The notes beneath the pieces were generated by a model that saw nothing but the letters and a program-made list of their open reading frames with translations, did no database searches and was not told where the DNA came from. A stretch of 45,260 nt of DNA from positions 1 to 45,260 of the forward strand of contig CANJRV010000013.1 in the NCBI GenBank assembly GCA_947476825.1, given 5' to 3'. Each line of letters starts with the position of its first letter. Position 1 is the stretch's first letter. Position numbers and translations under genes: made by a program. This DNA is from Bacteroidota bacterium (GTDB taxonomy: Bacteria; Bacteroidota; Bacteroidia; Chitinophagales; Chitinophagaceae). Positions 24,422-33,635 of this stretch are shown here, piece by piece.

Positions 24422-25561
24422 CTAATGAGCTGTAGCAATCAAATTTGCCAATTGAAATCCAACTTCACTACCAATAGCGATACCCATACCTCCCATGCGA
24501 ACACCAATAAATATATGTTGGCTATACTGTTGGATGATAGGTTGTTTGGATTGACCAAAAGCCATGATACCAGACCATTGCATGTCAATCTCAAATTCTT
24601 GATTTGGAATAATAAAGGAACGCAATTGCTCCACAAGATTTTGTTGTATCTCATCATTCAATGTGAGCTCCATGGTGGTTTCTTTTTCAAAATCTGTATT
24701 ACGACCGCCACCAATCAATACACAACCATTATATTCTCTACAATAATAATAGCCTTGGTGAAAATGAAATATGCCTTTTAGATTTAGTCCTGCAATAGGT
24801 TTGGTAATGAGCACTTGACCACGACCAGGTACGACGTCCAATGTCGGTAATAATTGCGTTGCAAATCCATTGGTACAAATTGTCAGCGTTTTGGATTTGA
24901 ATACAATTTCATCAACGGCGAAAGAATTCAAACAGACCACTTCAGCGCCATTTCCTGTATCCAAAAAAGATTGCACTAGACAACCCGTTTTTATTTCTAC
25001 ACCCAATGATGTAACCAATAAAATCAAATTTTTAATCATCAAGCCTGTATCAATTTGTCCTTCACAACAATTCTCGACCATGGCTTTCACCTTAGATTTA
25101 TTCAAACCAAATGTTTCTATTTTTTCGTTTCGAATAATATAAGCATCCGACCCTACTTCACTTCGCAACAATTGATTGAGATAAGGCAATTGATCGATAA
25201 CATGTGTGTCATCTTCAAAAAATAATTCATGGCTCCCTTCTGCTTTATATCCCATAGCTGCATGTCCTAAAATAGAACTTAATCTCGTTAAACCATTTTT
25301 TCGCAAACGAAATAAATCTACCACTTCTTGTTCGCTTCGATGCGATAAATCATCCAACAATTCACTAGGTGAACCCATACAAGCGAAACCTGCGTTGCGT
25401 GTACTTGCCCCAGTTGGCAAAAGCCCACGTTCTAGTATGAGCACAGATTGTGCAGGAAATTTTTCTTTGAGATAATAAGCGGTTGTCAAACCAACAATAC
25501 CACTACCAATAATAATATGGTCGTATTGAATGAAGGCATTTCTTTCCCAAATGGATAACAT
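24422..25561 (-). CDS. FAD-dependent oxidoreductase (DAO/DadA-type)
   Basis: A 379-residue flavoprotein of the D-amino-acid oxidase/glycine oxidase superfamily. The dinucleotide-binding motif GSGIVG is at residues 19-24 (HIIIGSGIVGLTTAYYL), followed by ERGLLPTGASTRNAGFACMG, a family signature. VVPGRGQVLITKP and the C-terminal MQWSGIMAFGQSKQPII and GVRMGGMGIAIGSEVG complete the FAD domain. The substrate is probably an amine or amino acid. No partner enzyme nearby narrows it down. It starts 26 bp after the hypothetical gene upstream and may share its transcript. Confidence 0.9.
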   Translation of the reverse strand: MLSIWERNAFIQYDHIIIGSGIVGLTTAYYLKEKFPAQSVLILERGLLPTGASTRNAGFACMGSPSELLDDLSHRSEQEVVDLFRLRKNGLTRLSSILGHAAMGYKAEGSHELFFEDDTHVIDQLPYLNQLLRSEVGSDAYIIRNEKIETFGLNKSKVKAMVENCCEGQIDTGLMIKNLILLVTSLGVEIKTGCLVQSFLDTGNGAEVVCLNSFAVDEIVFKSKTLTICTNGFATQLLPTLDVVPGRGQVLITKPIAGLNLKGIFHFHQGYYYCREYNGCVLIGGGRNTDFEKETTMELTLNDEIQQNLVEQLRSFIIPNQEFEIDMQWSGIMAFGQSKQPIIQQYSQHIFIGVRMGGMGIAIGSEVGFQLANLIATAH

Positions 25562-25587
25562 GTAGTTTTATTTTATGGTAAAAAAAA

Positions 25588-26145
25588 TCAAGACATCAGC
25601 ATCAAGTTATCTATTTTTTGAAACAAAAATTCCGGCTTGTAAATACGCCAATTTTCTTCATCCAAAAAGGTAACATAATTTGTAATTCGTGCTTTCTTAA
25701 AATCATATTGTGTTTGCTCTGGAATATTAAGAGCCACTATCCAACCTCCATGATCTTTAATATCCTCCACCCATTCTTCATAATAGTCATCTCCATCGCT
25801 GTGAAAATTAAGTACATTTTCTCCGATTAAAATATATTTATAAATTCGTTTTGCAATGAGTAAATCAATGATATTTCGTTTCAAGGTTTGAATATCATTT
25901 TCGATAGCATCATTCCATTCACCAATTAATTCAATAATGGCATAATTCACTTCATAGTCAATCAATAATATTTTGATATACAATGTACGTGATCCAATCT
26001 CATCCCATTGGGGATGTATGTAATAATTGTATACTGTATTTGAAAATTCAAACTCACTATATACTCTCTGAAAGAAAGGAGATTTTTCATCTTCTTCTGC
26101 TGTATATAAATGACGCCAATTATAATATGGTTCTATATCGTGCAT
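25588..26145 (-). CDS. Hypothetical protein
   Basis: A 185-residue acidic, soluble protein that I do not place in a named family. It has no signal peptide or membrane segment. It is rich in aromatic residues (NWRHLYTAEEDEKSPFFQRV, YNYYIHPQWDEIG) and shows alternating hydrophobic strands and helices, for example LLIDYEVNYAIIELIGEWND and YILIGENVLNFHSDGDDYYE. Codon use looks like the neighbours. It sits between the PLP lyase (30 bp upstream) and the FAD oxidoreductase (26 bp downstream), so all three may form one operon. No function is proposed. Confidence 0.8.
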   Translation of the reverse strand: MHDIEPYYNWRHLYTAEEDEKSPFFQRVYSEFEFSNTVYNYYIHPQWDEIGSRTLYIKILLIDYEVNYAIIELIGEWNDAIENDIQTLKRNIIDLLIAKRIYKYILIGENVLNFHSDGDDYYEEWVEDIKDHGGWIVALNIPEQTQYDFKKARITNYVTFLDEENWRIYKPEFLFQKIDNLMLMS

Positions 26146-26175
26146 AAAATTTTTCCTTTATTAATGCATATTATT

Positions 26176-27396
26176 TTAAGATAATGCTTGTTCTAAATCG
26201 TGGATAATATCTTCCACATTTTCTATACCTACACTCATCCGAATCAGTCCATCTGTGATACCCGATTGTATGCGTAATTCACGCGCAACGCCTACATGCG
26301 TAGTACTAGCAGGATGCGAAACAAGCGTATCACAGGTACCTAGCGAAACCGCATGTGTACAGAGTTGTAGCTGGTTAATAAATTTCTTACTGGCTTCAAA
26401 ACCACCTTTAATTTCGAAGCTCATCAATGCACCTGGATGGCGCATTTGCTTTTTACACAATGCATAATGTGGATGCGATTCTAATCCTAAATAATTGACA
26501 AATGCAATTGCAAGATGCGTATGCAAAAAGGCAGCTACTTTTTCTGCATTGCTACAATGACGTTGCATTCTCAACTCCAAAGTCTTCATGCCATTGATCA
26601 ATAAAAAGGCATCGAAGGCGTTAGAATTTCCACCCAATAAACGAAAATGTTTCGTCACTTTGGTATTCATCCATTCTATGTCTTTTCCAATCAAAACACC
26701 ACCAATTGCGGTACCATGACCATTTAGAAATTTGGTGGTGGAATGCATCACAAAATCAACACCAAATTTAAAAGGCTGTTGCAAATAAGGTGTGGCAAAT
26801 GTATTGTCCACTGCCACTTTACAACCATATCGATGCGCCAATGCGGTAAGCTTTTCAATATCTACACACTGTAATGTTGGATTGGCAGGCGTTTCCAAAT
26901 ACATCAATCGTATGCTCTTATCCTGTTTCAAAACTTCTTCCACTGCATCCAAATTTTGCATGTCTAATAAAACAGTTTGGATGTTCAAGGCTGGAAGCAC
27001 TTTATCGACCAATTCTTGTGTGCCTCCATATAAAGATAAATGTGAAATTACTTTCTCCCCAGCTTGTAGATTAGATAAAATTAAAGTAGTAATCGCAGCC
27101 ATACCTGAAGCATGTAAGATTGCTTTTAATGCCAAGGGATTACCTTTGTCATCTGTAAGTCCAAAGGCTTCTAATGCGGCAATTTTATTTTCTGCTTGTT
27201 GTGTTGTTGGGCTACCGAAACGTGCATAAATATTTCCTTTTTCTTCGCCAGTAAACAATGCAATCGCATGTTCTGCACTATCTAATAAATAAGTACTAGA
27301 AGCATAGATTGGCGTAAGGTGGCTGCGGTGTTGTTCGGCTTCAAACCCGCTGTGTACGCAGCTGGAACCAAAACCTATAGGAGTATTTTCTTTCAT
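26176..27396 (-). CDS. Cys/Met-metabolism PLP-dependent enzyme (gamma-lyase/synthase type)
   Basis: A 406-residue PLP enzyme of the trans-sulfuration family. Lys222 in FVMHSTTKFLNGHGTAIGG binds the cofactor; IYARFGSPTTQQAENKIAAL, ASGMAAITTLIL and YLETPANPTLQCVDI are family motifs. Members include cystathionine gamma-synthase/lyase, methionine gamma-lyase and O-acetylhomoserine sulfhydrylase. Methionine gamma-lyases usually have a Cys in the LYG(C)T segment; here it is SLYGGT, so a lyase of that kind is less certain. A consensus -7 motif lies 17 nt upstream (27414-27421). Confidence 0.92.
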   Translation of the reverse strand: MKENTPIGFGSSCVHSGFEAEQHRSHLTPIYASSTYLLDSAEHAIALFTGEEKGNIYARFGSPTTQQAENKIAALEAFGLTDDKGNPLALKAILHASGMAAITTLILSNLQAGEKVISHLSLYGGTQELVDKVLPALNIQTVLLDMQNLDAVEEVLKQDKSIRLMYLETPANPTLQCVDIEKLTALAHRYGCKVAVDNTFATPYLQQPFKFGVDFVMHSTTKFLNGHGTAIGGVLIGKDIEWMNTKVTKHFRLLGGNSNAFDAFLLINGMKTLELRMQRHCSNAEKVAAFLHTHLAIAFVNYLGLESHPHYALCKKQMRHPGALMSFEIKGGFEASKKFINQLQLCTHAVSLGTCDTLVSHPASTTHVGVARELRIQSGITDGLIRMSVGIENVEDIIHDLEQALS

Positions 27397-27413
27397 TTTT
27401 TATATGTTGCTTG

Positions 27414-27421
27414 CAAATGTA
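27414..27421 (-). promoter_or_regulatory. -7 promoter element of the PLP-lyase gene
   Basis: TACATTTG on the minus strand is an exact TAnnTTTG match, 17 nt before the ATG. Confidence 0.5.
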
Positions 27422-27505
27422 TTATAAGTGTGTCTTAATTCATATTGTTTGTAAAGTAGGCTAAATTAAATATTGAATAAACAAATGATTTTTTGTGTTA
27501 GATGA

Positions 27506-27615
27506 ATTGCGGCAACGATTGAAGTGGAAATCCTTTTTGCTGTCTCTGCAGCAAAAAGATTGGAACGTAAAGACCAGATTCTGACATTTATCGTCAGAAC
27601 GTGTCCGCCGTCCAA
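27506..27615 (+). repeat. Dispersed hairpin element, copy E3, with a nested insertion
   Basis: It begins ATTGCGGCAACGATTGAAG and ends GTCCGCCGTCC. The core is a perfect 10-bp stem CTTTTTGCTG/CAGCAAAAAG with loop TCTCTG. Between the core and the 3' end there are about 26 extra bases absent from E1, E2 and E4; they contain a 7-bp hairpin, TTCTGAC/GTCAGAA, with loop ATTTATC. It points toward the SNF2 gene, 96 nt away. The rest of the 315-bp gap holds only promoter motifs. Confidence 0.8.
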
Positions 27616-27665
27616 AATTTCTCATTACCTATTTAGTGTTGCCCTTAATTATTTCAAAATAACTA

Positions 27666-27673
27666 TATATTCG
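27666..27673 (+). promoter_or_regulatory. -7-like promoter element of the SNF2 helicase gene
   Basis: TATATTCG, one mismatch to TAnnTTTG, 38 nt before the ATG. It lies downstream of element E3, so E3 would be outside a transcript starting here. Confidence 0.35.
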
Positions 27674-27711
27674 CAAGCAATAAATATAATCGATTAAATT
27701 AATTCCAGAAC

Positions 27712-30700
27712 ATGGATCAACTAGCATTATTAAAAGACTTTCTCAAATTTGGTGATGGAAGTTTAAAGCGAAAAGGTAAAGAAATGTATAACCATCATCT
27801 TATAAAACCAATTCATTTTAAACAAGATAGTGAAGTACTTTTTTCATTTTCAGTGCCTAGTGCATCATCAAAAAAAACATATAATACCAGCTTAGAATTT
27901 ATCAATGGAGAAGTGGAAGGAAATTGCGATTGTCCATATACGGAAGGCTATGGCAATCTTTGCAAACATCAATATGCAGCAGCTTACTTTTTACAAGACC
28001 ATCAAAAAAAAGAATTAGCAAAAGGATTGCGAAAAGAATTAAACATTCTTCCACTCACTAGAGAAGCTCAGGAACAACAACATACTATTGTACTTGGAAC
28101 TTATTTGAATAGAGAATTATTGACAAAATACTACAATGGCAATCTATATTCATTGGAGTCACAATCGTGGTCAACAAGAAATTGGAAACCTCCCATAGAC
28201 ATAACGAACAAAAAAGTTAGTTTCTATTTTGAAAATAATACATTAGTTACCATTACGCATCTAGAAACTAAAAAACTTAGGGTTGATTGTAATTGCACCC
28301 AGATTTCCTCCACAAAAATATGCGTTCATGCAGTAAAATTGTTACTGCATATCAAAATGAATCTTGGAGAATCTTTCTTTTGTCAATTTGATGACTTAAC
28401 GGAATTGAAGAAACAATTATTAGCTAAACATGGAATAAGTATGGATGATGCAATTTCTACTCATGTAGTCTTTGGATATGATTATTATGGAGAATATGTT
28501 ATCAAGAGCTTGCCAAAAAATTTAATTAAATCAGACAATCACTATGACTGGAATAATATTCGAAACAAACTAAATACAAACACAACGGATAGCCGCTTAA
28601 AAGAAAATTTGCCGATTGAAATTTATGATAGAATTGCTTTATTGATCACAACACATCCTCAACTTCAACCACATATAAAATTTGAAATTTTGGCTATCCG
28701 CAAAAAGAAAACTGGTGTAGGTGATGTGTATAAAAAAATAGCCATTCGGAATAAAACTTCACTGCCTTTACTGCTATCCGATTATGCAAATATTATTCCT
28801 ATTTTGCAACCATTGAGTTACGATAACTTGGAGATATTAGCAAATTCTAGTTCAGTAAATTGGGATTATCTATCCTCTACGATCAAAGCCTCTTGGATTA
28901 CTAAAACACGCAAAGTAATACAGCAATTAGCCAACACCACATCGTCCATTCCTCTATTTGAACAAGCTGAAAACAAAGAATATAAAGAAGTATTTATACA
29001 ATCCTATTCACCAAAACTATCATTCAATCTGCATCTACAAGGAAAGTTTATAGAATTGCAAGCATTTATTTCTATCGCAGAAAACGAAAAAATAAAATTG
29101 ACAGATACGCAATTTAAAAAATGGTTTATACTTCGCTATCAACAAAATTTATATCTATTAGAAGATGATATGATAGACACGATAGAGTTATTTGAAAGGG
29201 GTAATTTATTTTTTCCAATTCAAGATTTCAATAAATTATCTGTTGATATTTTAAGCGAATTAGAAAAAAAATATGAAGTGATTTATGATGAGTCTATTCA
29301 GAATCAATTGGAAGAATCACCCATTGCTATTCCTACTTGTAGAATACAATTGAGCGAATTAGGTACAGACTATTTATTAATTACACCAGAATGGAAATAT
29401 GGGAACAATATCCTTGAATTCAAAGGTCCGAAATTTGTGTTTGTAGAAAATAGAATTCAACGAATAGAGAGGAATATAGAAGTTGAAAATGAGTATACAG
29501 AATGGCTGAAAAACTTACACCCTAAATTTTCAATGACCAATCAAAACTATTTTTATCTACCTTTTAAAGATGCATTAGCAGACAATTGGTATTTCGATTT
29601 TTTACAAAAAGCGCAAGAAAAAGAAATAGAATTATTAGGCGTTGAAAAATTAAAATATTTCAATTTCAATACAGCTGTTCCTACATTAAATATGAAAGTT
29701 GGAACTGGCATAGATTGGTTCGATGTAGAAATTGAAGTAGATTATAACGGACTTGTTGTTCCACTTGCAGAATTAAAAAAGGCAATTTTAAATCAACAAA
29801 AATATATCCCATTAGCAGATGGTTCCTTGGGCGTAATACCACCAGAATGGATTTTGAAATACAGTTATCTTTTTAAAAGTGGAAAATGGAAAGACAATAA
29901 ATTACAAGTTTCAAAATTTCAGTGGACAATCATTGATGAATTGTACAACGAACTCACTGATGAAAAAATTGGCGAAGAATTAAAAAGAAAAAAAGAGTTA
30001 TTACACAATATTGATAAACAAAATATTTACACTGTTCCTAAAAAAGTGAAAGCTGTTTTAAGAGACTATCAGCAGGCTGGGTTTCAATGGTTATGCACCT
30101 TAGACAGCCTAGAATGGGGTGCTTGCTTGGCAGACGATATGGGTCTAGGGAAGACTTTACAAACACTTACTTTTCTTGCTCATTTGAATGTGAAAGAAAG
30201 GCACACACATCTTATTATTTGTCCGACCTCTCTTATTTATAATTGGGAAAGTGAAATTTTAAAATTTTGCAAACACCTCAAATACCATATTCATTATGGT
30301 GCAGACAGGGATAAGGATTTTTCAAAATTCTCAAAATTCGATATCATACTTACTTCTTATGGTATGCTTCGTTCAGACATTAAGGAGTTTGCAAGCACAG
30401 AATTTAAGTATGTGATTTTGGATGAAAGTCATTCTATCAAAAACCATCAATCACTAGTCGCGAAAAGTGTAAGTGTTTTAAAATGTAAAAACAGAATTGC
30501 ATTGAGCGGTACACCATTGCAAAATAATACGATGGATATTTATTCTCAAATGAATTTCTTAAATCCAGGCATGCTAGGTTCAATAGAATCTTTTAAGACA
30601 GAATTTGCAACACCAATAGACAAACATGGTGAAAAAGATAAAATAGAGATGTTGCGCAAAATTTTATTTCCATTCATGTTGCGTCGTACCAAAGAACAAG

Positions 30701-31443
30701 TCGCTAAAGATTTACCTGATAAAACGGAAACTATACTTTGGTGTGAAATGGAAACAGAGCAAAGAAAAATATACAATAGTTTCAAAGATTATTACCGCAA
30801 AATGGTGTTGGGAAAAATTGATGAAATAGGTATGGAAAAAAGTGGATTTTATATTTTAGAAGGCTTACTCAAACTTCGGCAAATATGCGATTCTCCAGCT
30901 ATACTCAATGAAGAGGAACAATATCCAAATGAATCGGTGAAGATTGAAGAATTGATTCGTGAATTAGAAGAAAACACAGGCGAACACAAAGCATTGGTAT
31001 TCTCGCAATTCGTGACTATGTTGAGTTTGATCAGAATGGAATTAGAGAAACGAGAAATTCCTTATGTCTATTTAGACGGCAGTACACCAGCCAAAGAACG
31101 TAAGAATGTAGTTGCTTCGTTTCAAGAAAAATCATCTTATCGAGTGATGCTCATTAGTTTGAAAGCAGGTGGAGTAGGACTTAATTTAACCTCTGCCGAT
31201 TATGTCTATTTAGTTGACCCTTGGTGGAATCCTGCAACGGAGCAACAAGCAATAGATAGAACACATCGCATTGGACAAACCCAAAAAGTATTTGCGTATA
31301 AGATGATTTGTAAAGACAGCATCGAAGAAAAAATATTACACCTTCAAGACAAAAAGAAATCTCTTTCCGCAGATATTATTTCAGGTGAAAGCTCATTTGT
31401 AAAAAAATTGACTAGGGATGATATTCAATTCCTATTTAGTTAA
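27712..31443 (+). CDS. SNF2-family helicase with N-terminal SWIM zinc finger
   Basis: A 1243-residue SNF2/Swi2 ATPase. The N-terminus carries a SWIM finger (Cys72, Cys74, Cys84, His86 in CDCPYTEGYGNLCKH) and a second similar cluster near 193-207 (CNCTQISSTKICVH). A long middle region (about 250-760) is specific to bacterial SNF2 proteins. The helicase core follows: Walker A DDMGLGKT (about 808-815), DESH box (about 904-907), LSGTPLQNN, and helicase C motifs LISLKAGGVGLNLTSADYVY and QAIDRTHRIGQTQ. It is expected to translocate on DNA; roles in repair or chromatin remodelling are known only by family. It is a single gene, not part of a visible defence island (no nuclease or methylase nearby). 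Confidence 0.95.
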   Translation: MDQLALLKDFLKFGDGSLKRKGKEMYNHHLIKPIHFKQDSEVLFSFSVPSASSKKTYNTSLEFINGEVEGNCDCPYTEGYGNLCKHQYAAAYFLQDHQKKELAKGLRKELNILPLTREAQEQQHTIVLGTYLNRELLTKYYNGNLYSLESQSWSTRNWKPPIDITNKKVSFYFENNTLVTITHLETKKLRVDCNCTQISSTKICVHAVKLLLHIKMNLGESFFCQFDDLTELKKQLLAKHGISMDDAISTHVVFGYDYYGEYVIKSLPKNLIKSDNHYDWNNIRNKLNTNTTDSRLKENLPIEIYDRIALLITTHPQLQPHIKFEILAIRKKKTGVGDVYKKIAIRNKTSLPLLLSDYANIIPILQPLSYDNLEILANSSSVNWDYLSSTIKASWITKTRKVIQQLANTTSSIPLFEQAENKEYKEVFIQSYSPKLSFNLHLQGKFIELQAFISIAENEKIKLTDTQFKKWFILRYQQNLYLLEDDMIDTIELFERGNLFFPIQDFNKLSVDILSELEKKYEVIYDESIQNQLEESPIAIPTCRIQLSELGTDYLLITPEWKYGNNILEFKGPKFVFVENRIQRIERNIEVENEYTEWLKNLHPKFSMTNQNYFYLPFKDALADNWYFDFLQKAQEKEIELLGVEKLKYFNFNTAVPTLNMKVGTGIDWFDVEIEVDYNGLVVPLAELKKAILNQQKYIPLADGSLGVIPPEWILKYSYLFKSGKWKDNKLQVSKFQWTIIDELYNELTDEKIGEELKRKKELLHNIDKQNIYTVPKKVKAVLRDYQQAGFQWLCTLDSLEWGACLADDMGLGKTLQTLTFLAHLNVKERHTHLIICPTSLIYNWESEILKFCKHLKYHIHYGADRDKDFSKFSKFDIILTSYGMLRSDIKEFASTEFKYVILDESHSIKNHQSLVAKSVSVLKCKNRIALSGTPLQNNTMDIYSQMNFLNPGMLGSIESFKTEFATPIDKHGEKDKIEMLRKILFPFMLRRTKEQVAKDLPDKTETILWCEMETEQRKIYNSFKDYYRKMVLGKIDEIGMEKSGFYILEGLLKLRQICDSPAILNEEEQYPNESVKIEELIRELEENTGEHKALVFSQFVTMLSLIRMELEKREIPYVYLDGSTPAKERKNVVASFQEKSSYRVMLISLKAGGVGLNLTSADYVYLVDPWWNPATEQQAIDRTHRIGQTQKVFAYKMICKDSIEEKILHLQDKKKSLSADIISGESSFVKKLTRDDIQFLFS

Positions 31444-31496
31444 TCTCGAAAAATAAAATCAAAATGAGACTATAAAGTAAATTATAGGTACTACAC

Positions 31497-31635
31497 CTTA
31501 CGACTTACACCTTACGACTTACGCTTTTCGACTTATGCCTTTCGACTTATGACTTACGACTAAAAACTAACTACTTTCGACTTTCTACTTACGACTAAAA
31601 ACTAACTACTTTCGACTTTCTACTTACGACTAAAA
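31497..31635. repeat. Heptamer tract reaching into the VanZ gene
   Basis: Nineteen or twenty 7-mers in unbroken register, nearly all starting CT (CTTACGA, CTTACAC, CTTATGC, CTTTCGA, CTAAAAA). The last 70 bp are two perfect copies of a 35-bp unit (31566-31600 and 31601-31635), equal to five heptamers each. The stop codon and last ~11 codons of the VanZ gene lie inside it. Confidence 0.85.
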
Positions 31636-31972
31636 AAGCTACAACCGCCCCAAGCGTATCGAAGAGGCCATCCCAAACATCAAAGCTACGACCTATCACA
31701 AAATACATTTGGTAATATTCTATAGCAAAACCATACAACACAGATAAGAGTATGAGTAGCATGGAATAGAACTTAGTGCGTGGGCAAAATAAATACCACC
31801 GAATATAAAATACAAAGAAAAATGTAAAATGGATTATCTTATCGAAATGAGGAAATGGATGTACGCTGGGTAGATTTTTACTTGGCATAGAACACCCCCA
31901 AAATATAATGCTAGTCCATAGTATGGCAGATAGCAGTAAAAAAAATTTGTTCTGTAAAAGGTTTCGAATCAT
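31595..31972 (-). CDS. VanZ-like membrane protein
   Basis: A 125-residue protein with four membrane segments (about 10-26, 46-62, 68-84 and 104-116). The family pattern is visible: SILWTSIIFW-like first helix, HFDKIIHFTFFFVFYIRWY (the conserved DKxxHFxxF motif) and FVIGRSFDVWDGLFDTLGA (the RxxxxxDxxxNxxG-like end). Some VanZ proteins affect teicoplanin resistance or cell-envelope polymers; here the role is unknown. The final residues VVSRKSKVVSF are encoded by the neighbouring heptamer tract, so the original C terminus may have been replaced. It follows the M16 peptidase gene by 25 bp. Confidence 0.85.
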   Translation of the reverse strand: MIRNLLQNKFFLLLSAILWTSIIFWGCSMPSKNLPSVHPFPHFDKIIHFTFFFVFYIRWYLFCPRTKFYSMLLILLSVLYGFAIEYYQMYFVIGRSFDVWDGLFDTLGAVVAFLVVSRKSKVVSF

Positions 31973-31997
31973 AATGAAGAAATAGATAAAAAGTGTT

Positions 31998-33242
31998 TTA
32001 GCTATTTCCTTTTGCTAAATAATACATTGTTGAACATTTATGTTCAACCAAAATACTATTGGCTTGCGCTTGTATCTCTTCTACCGTGACTTTATTGTAA
32101 TTATCAAATTCTACATTCATCAAAGCAGCATCACCTAACAATTCATAAAATGCTAAATTATTTGCGCGACTCAGCAATCCCAAATCTTCAAAAGCAATCA
32201 TACTTTCAATTTTATTTTTTGCCTTTTCTAATTCTAATGTGCTAATTTTTTCCTTCTTTATAAAATCAATTTCTTCTTGAATAGCAAGATCTGCCTCTTC
32301 TGGTTTTATATGCGGCAACATTTTTCCTTCAATCACCAATAGTCCTTTTTCTACGCTGCCAGTATGATAGCAATCTATTTGACTAAATATTTTTTTCTCT
32401 TTCACTAGTTGTTGATACAAACGCGAAGACTGTCCTCCAGATAAAACTTCAGAAATCATATCATCTGCATAGTAGGTCTTATCACGCCTTGCCGACATAG
32501 GATATGCTTTATAAATAACACTTACAGGTACATCTTTATGCAATACTAAATGGCGCGCAGTTTGTTGTATAGGTTCGTCTGCAATCTGCCGTATATAAGG
32601 TTCTCCGGGCTCAATAGGCTCAAACCATTTTTCAGAAAGTTCCTTTACTTTTTCGGTAGTAATATTTCCAGCAACACACATAATGGCATTGACAGGTCGG
32701 TAATGTTTGTAAAAAAATCTTTTAACATCCGATAATTGGGCATTCTCAATATGAGATAATTCTTTACCTATTGTCAGCCATTGATACGGATGTTGGGTGT
32801 ATACCAATTCTCGCAAATATTTCCATGCATCACTATATGGTTTATTGATATAATGTTCTTTAAACTCTTCACATACTACTTTACGTTGCACATCCAAACT
32901 TTTTTCACCAAAAGCAAGTGATTGCATTCTATCACTCTCCAACCAGAATGCAGTCTCTATATTTTGCGCTGGCAATTGAATATAATAATTGGTAAGATCA
33001 TTGGTTGTATAGGCATTATTCTCGCCACCAGCATTTTGTAATGGTTCATCATAATCGGGAATATGAACAGATCCGCCAAACATCAAATGTTCAAATAAAT
33101 GAGCGAATCCAGTTTGTTTCGGATCTTCATCCTTAGCACCAACATCATATAAAATATTCATGGCAACCATAGGCGTACTTGGATCTTCATGAACAATTAC
33201 ACGCAAGCCATTTTGTAAAGTAAATTTATTAAAATTAATCAT
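31998..33242 (-). CDS. M16-family zinc metallopeptidase
   Basis: A 414-residue pitrilysin-type peptidase. The inverted zinc motif HxxEH is at residues 48-52 (HLFEHLMFGG), with the third ligand Glu in VVCEEFKEHY (about 128-130). YTTNDLTNYYIQLPAQNIE and LSGGQSSRLYQQLVKEK are typical. It has both M16 half-domains of a short family member and no signal peptide, so it may act in the cytoplasm or be exported by another route. An exact -7 motif is 40 nt upstream (33283-33290). VanZ follows after 25 bp. Confidence 0.93.
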   Translation of the reverse strand: MINFNKFTLQNGLRVIVHEDPSTPMVAMNILYDVGAKDEDPKQTGFAHLFEHLMFGGSVHIPDYDEPLQNAGGENNAYTTNDLTNYYIQLPAQNIETAFWLESDRMQSLAFGEKSLDVQRKVVCEEFKEHYINKPYSDAWKYLRELVYTQHPYQWLTIGKELSHIENAQLSDVKRFFYKHYRPVNAIMCVAGNITTEKVKELSEKWFEPIEPGEPYIRQIADEPIQQTARHLVLHKDVPVSVIYKAYPMSARRDKTYYADDMISEVLSGGQSSRLYQQLVKEKKIFSQIDCYHTGSVEKGLLVIEGKMLPHIKPEEADLAIQEEIDFIKKEKISTLELEKAKNKIESMIAFEDLGLLSRANNLAFYELLGDAALMNVEFDNYNKVTVEEIQAQANSILVEHKCSTMYYLAKGNS

Positions 33243-33282
33243 GGTCTATTTTCTATTCCTTTCTTTTTAATTCGTGAGTTTG

Positions 33283-33290
33283 CAAATATA
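33283..33290 (-). promoter_or_regulatory. -7 promoter element of the M16 peptidase gene
   Basis: TATATTTG on the minus strand is an exact TAnnTTTG match, 40 nt before the ATG. Confidence 0.5.
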
Positions 33291-33445
33291 GATTGCTTCA
33301 TGCAAAAAGAATACAAAGAAAAATATACTGCATTCTTCATGCGAAAAGTTGCTTTATCAAATCGCATCCATAACCAATCTCTTTTATTAGAAATGTGTTG
33401 AAACACTTATCCAGCAATGTTTTCACTTTTTCCATTTTTTCATTT

Positions 33446-33495
33446 AGCTAAGGGCGTTGCACATTGCTATGCTATGTCGCCCTTTCAGGGTTTGC
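33446..33495 (+). repeat. Dispersed GGGC/CCCTTTCAGGG element, copy 2
   Basis: AAGGGCGTTGC at one end and GTCGCCCTTTCAGGG at the other match copies 1 and 3. A heptamer tract follows 5 bp later. The preceding ~150 bp (33291-33445) contain no gene I can support. Confidence 0.65.
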
Positions 33496-33499
33496 GGTA

Positions 33500-33583
33500 C
33501 TTACGACTTATGCCTTACGACTTTCGACTTTTTACTTTCGACTTTTTACTTTTTACTTTTTACTTTCGACTAACCACTTATAA
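33500..33583. repeat. Heptamer tract
   Basis: Twelve 7-mers in perfect register from CTTACGA (33500) to CTTATAA (33577-33583), with four copies of CTTTTTA and four of CTTTCGA or CTTACGA type. Confidence 0.85.
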
Positions 33584-33584
33584 A

Positions 33585-33611
33585 ACAATAAAGCCACTCA
33601 ATCGAGTGGCT
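33585..33611 (-). terminator. Intrinsic terminator of the Omp28-like gene
   Basis: On the minus strand AGCCACTC and GAGTGGCT form a perfect 8-bp stem around a 4-nt loop, followed by TTTATTGTTTT. It lies about 25 bp after the stop codon at 33636. Confidence 0.8.
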
Positions 33612-33635
33612 CTATCATTTAAATTTTTGTATAGA

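Noticed and set aside
27712-31443. Defence island around the SNF2 helicase
   Set aside because: Although SNF2 helicases occur in some defence systems, the neighbours here are metabolic or housekeeping genes with no nuclease, methylase or protease partner.
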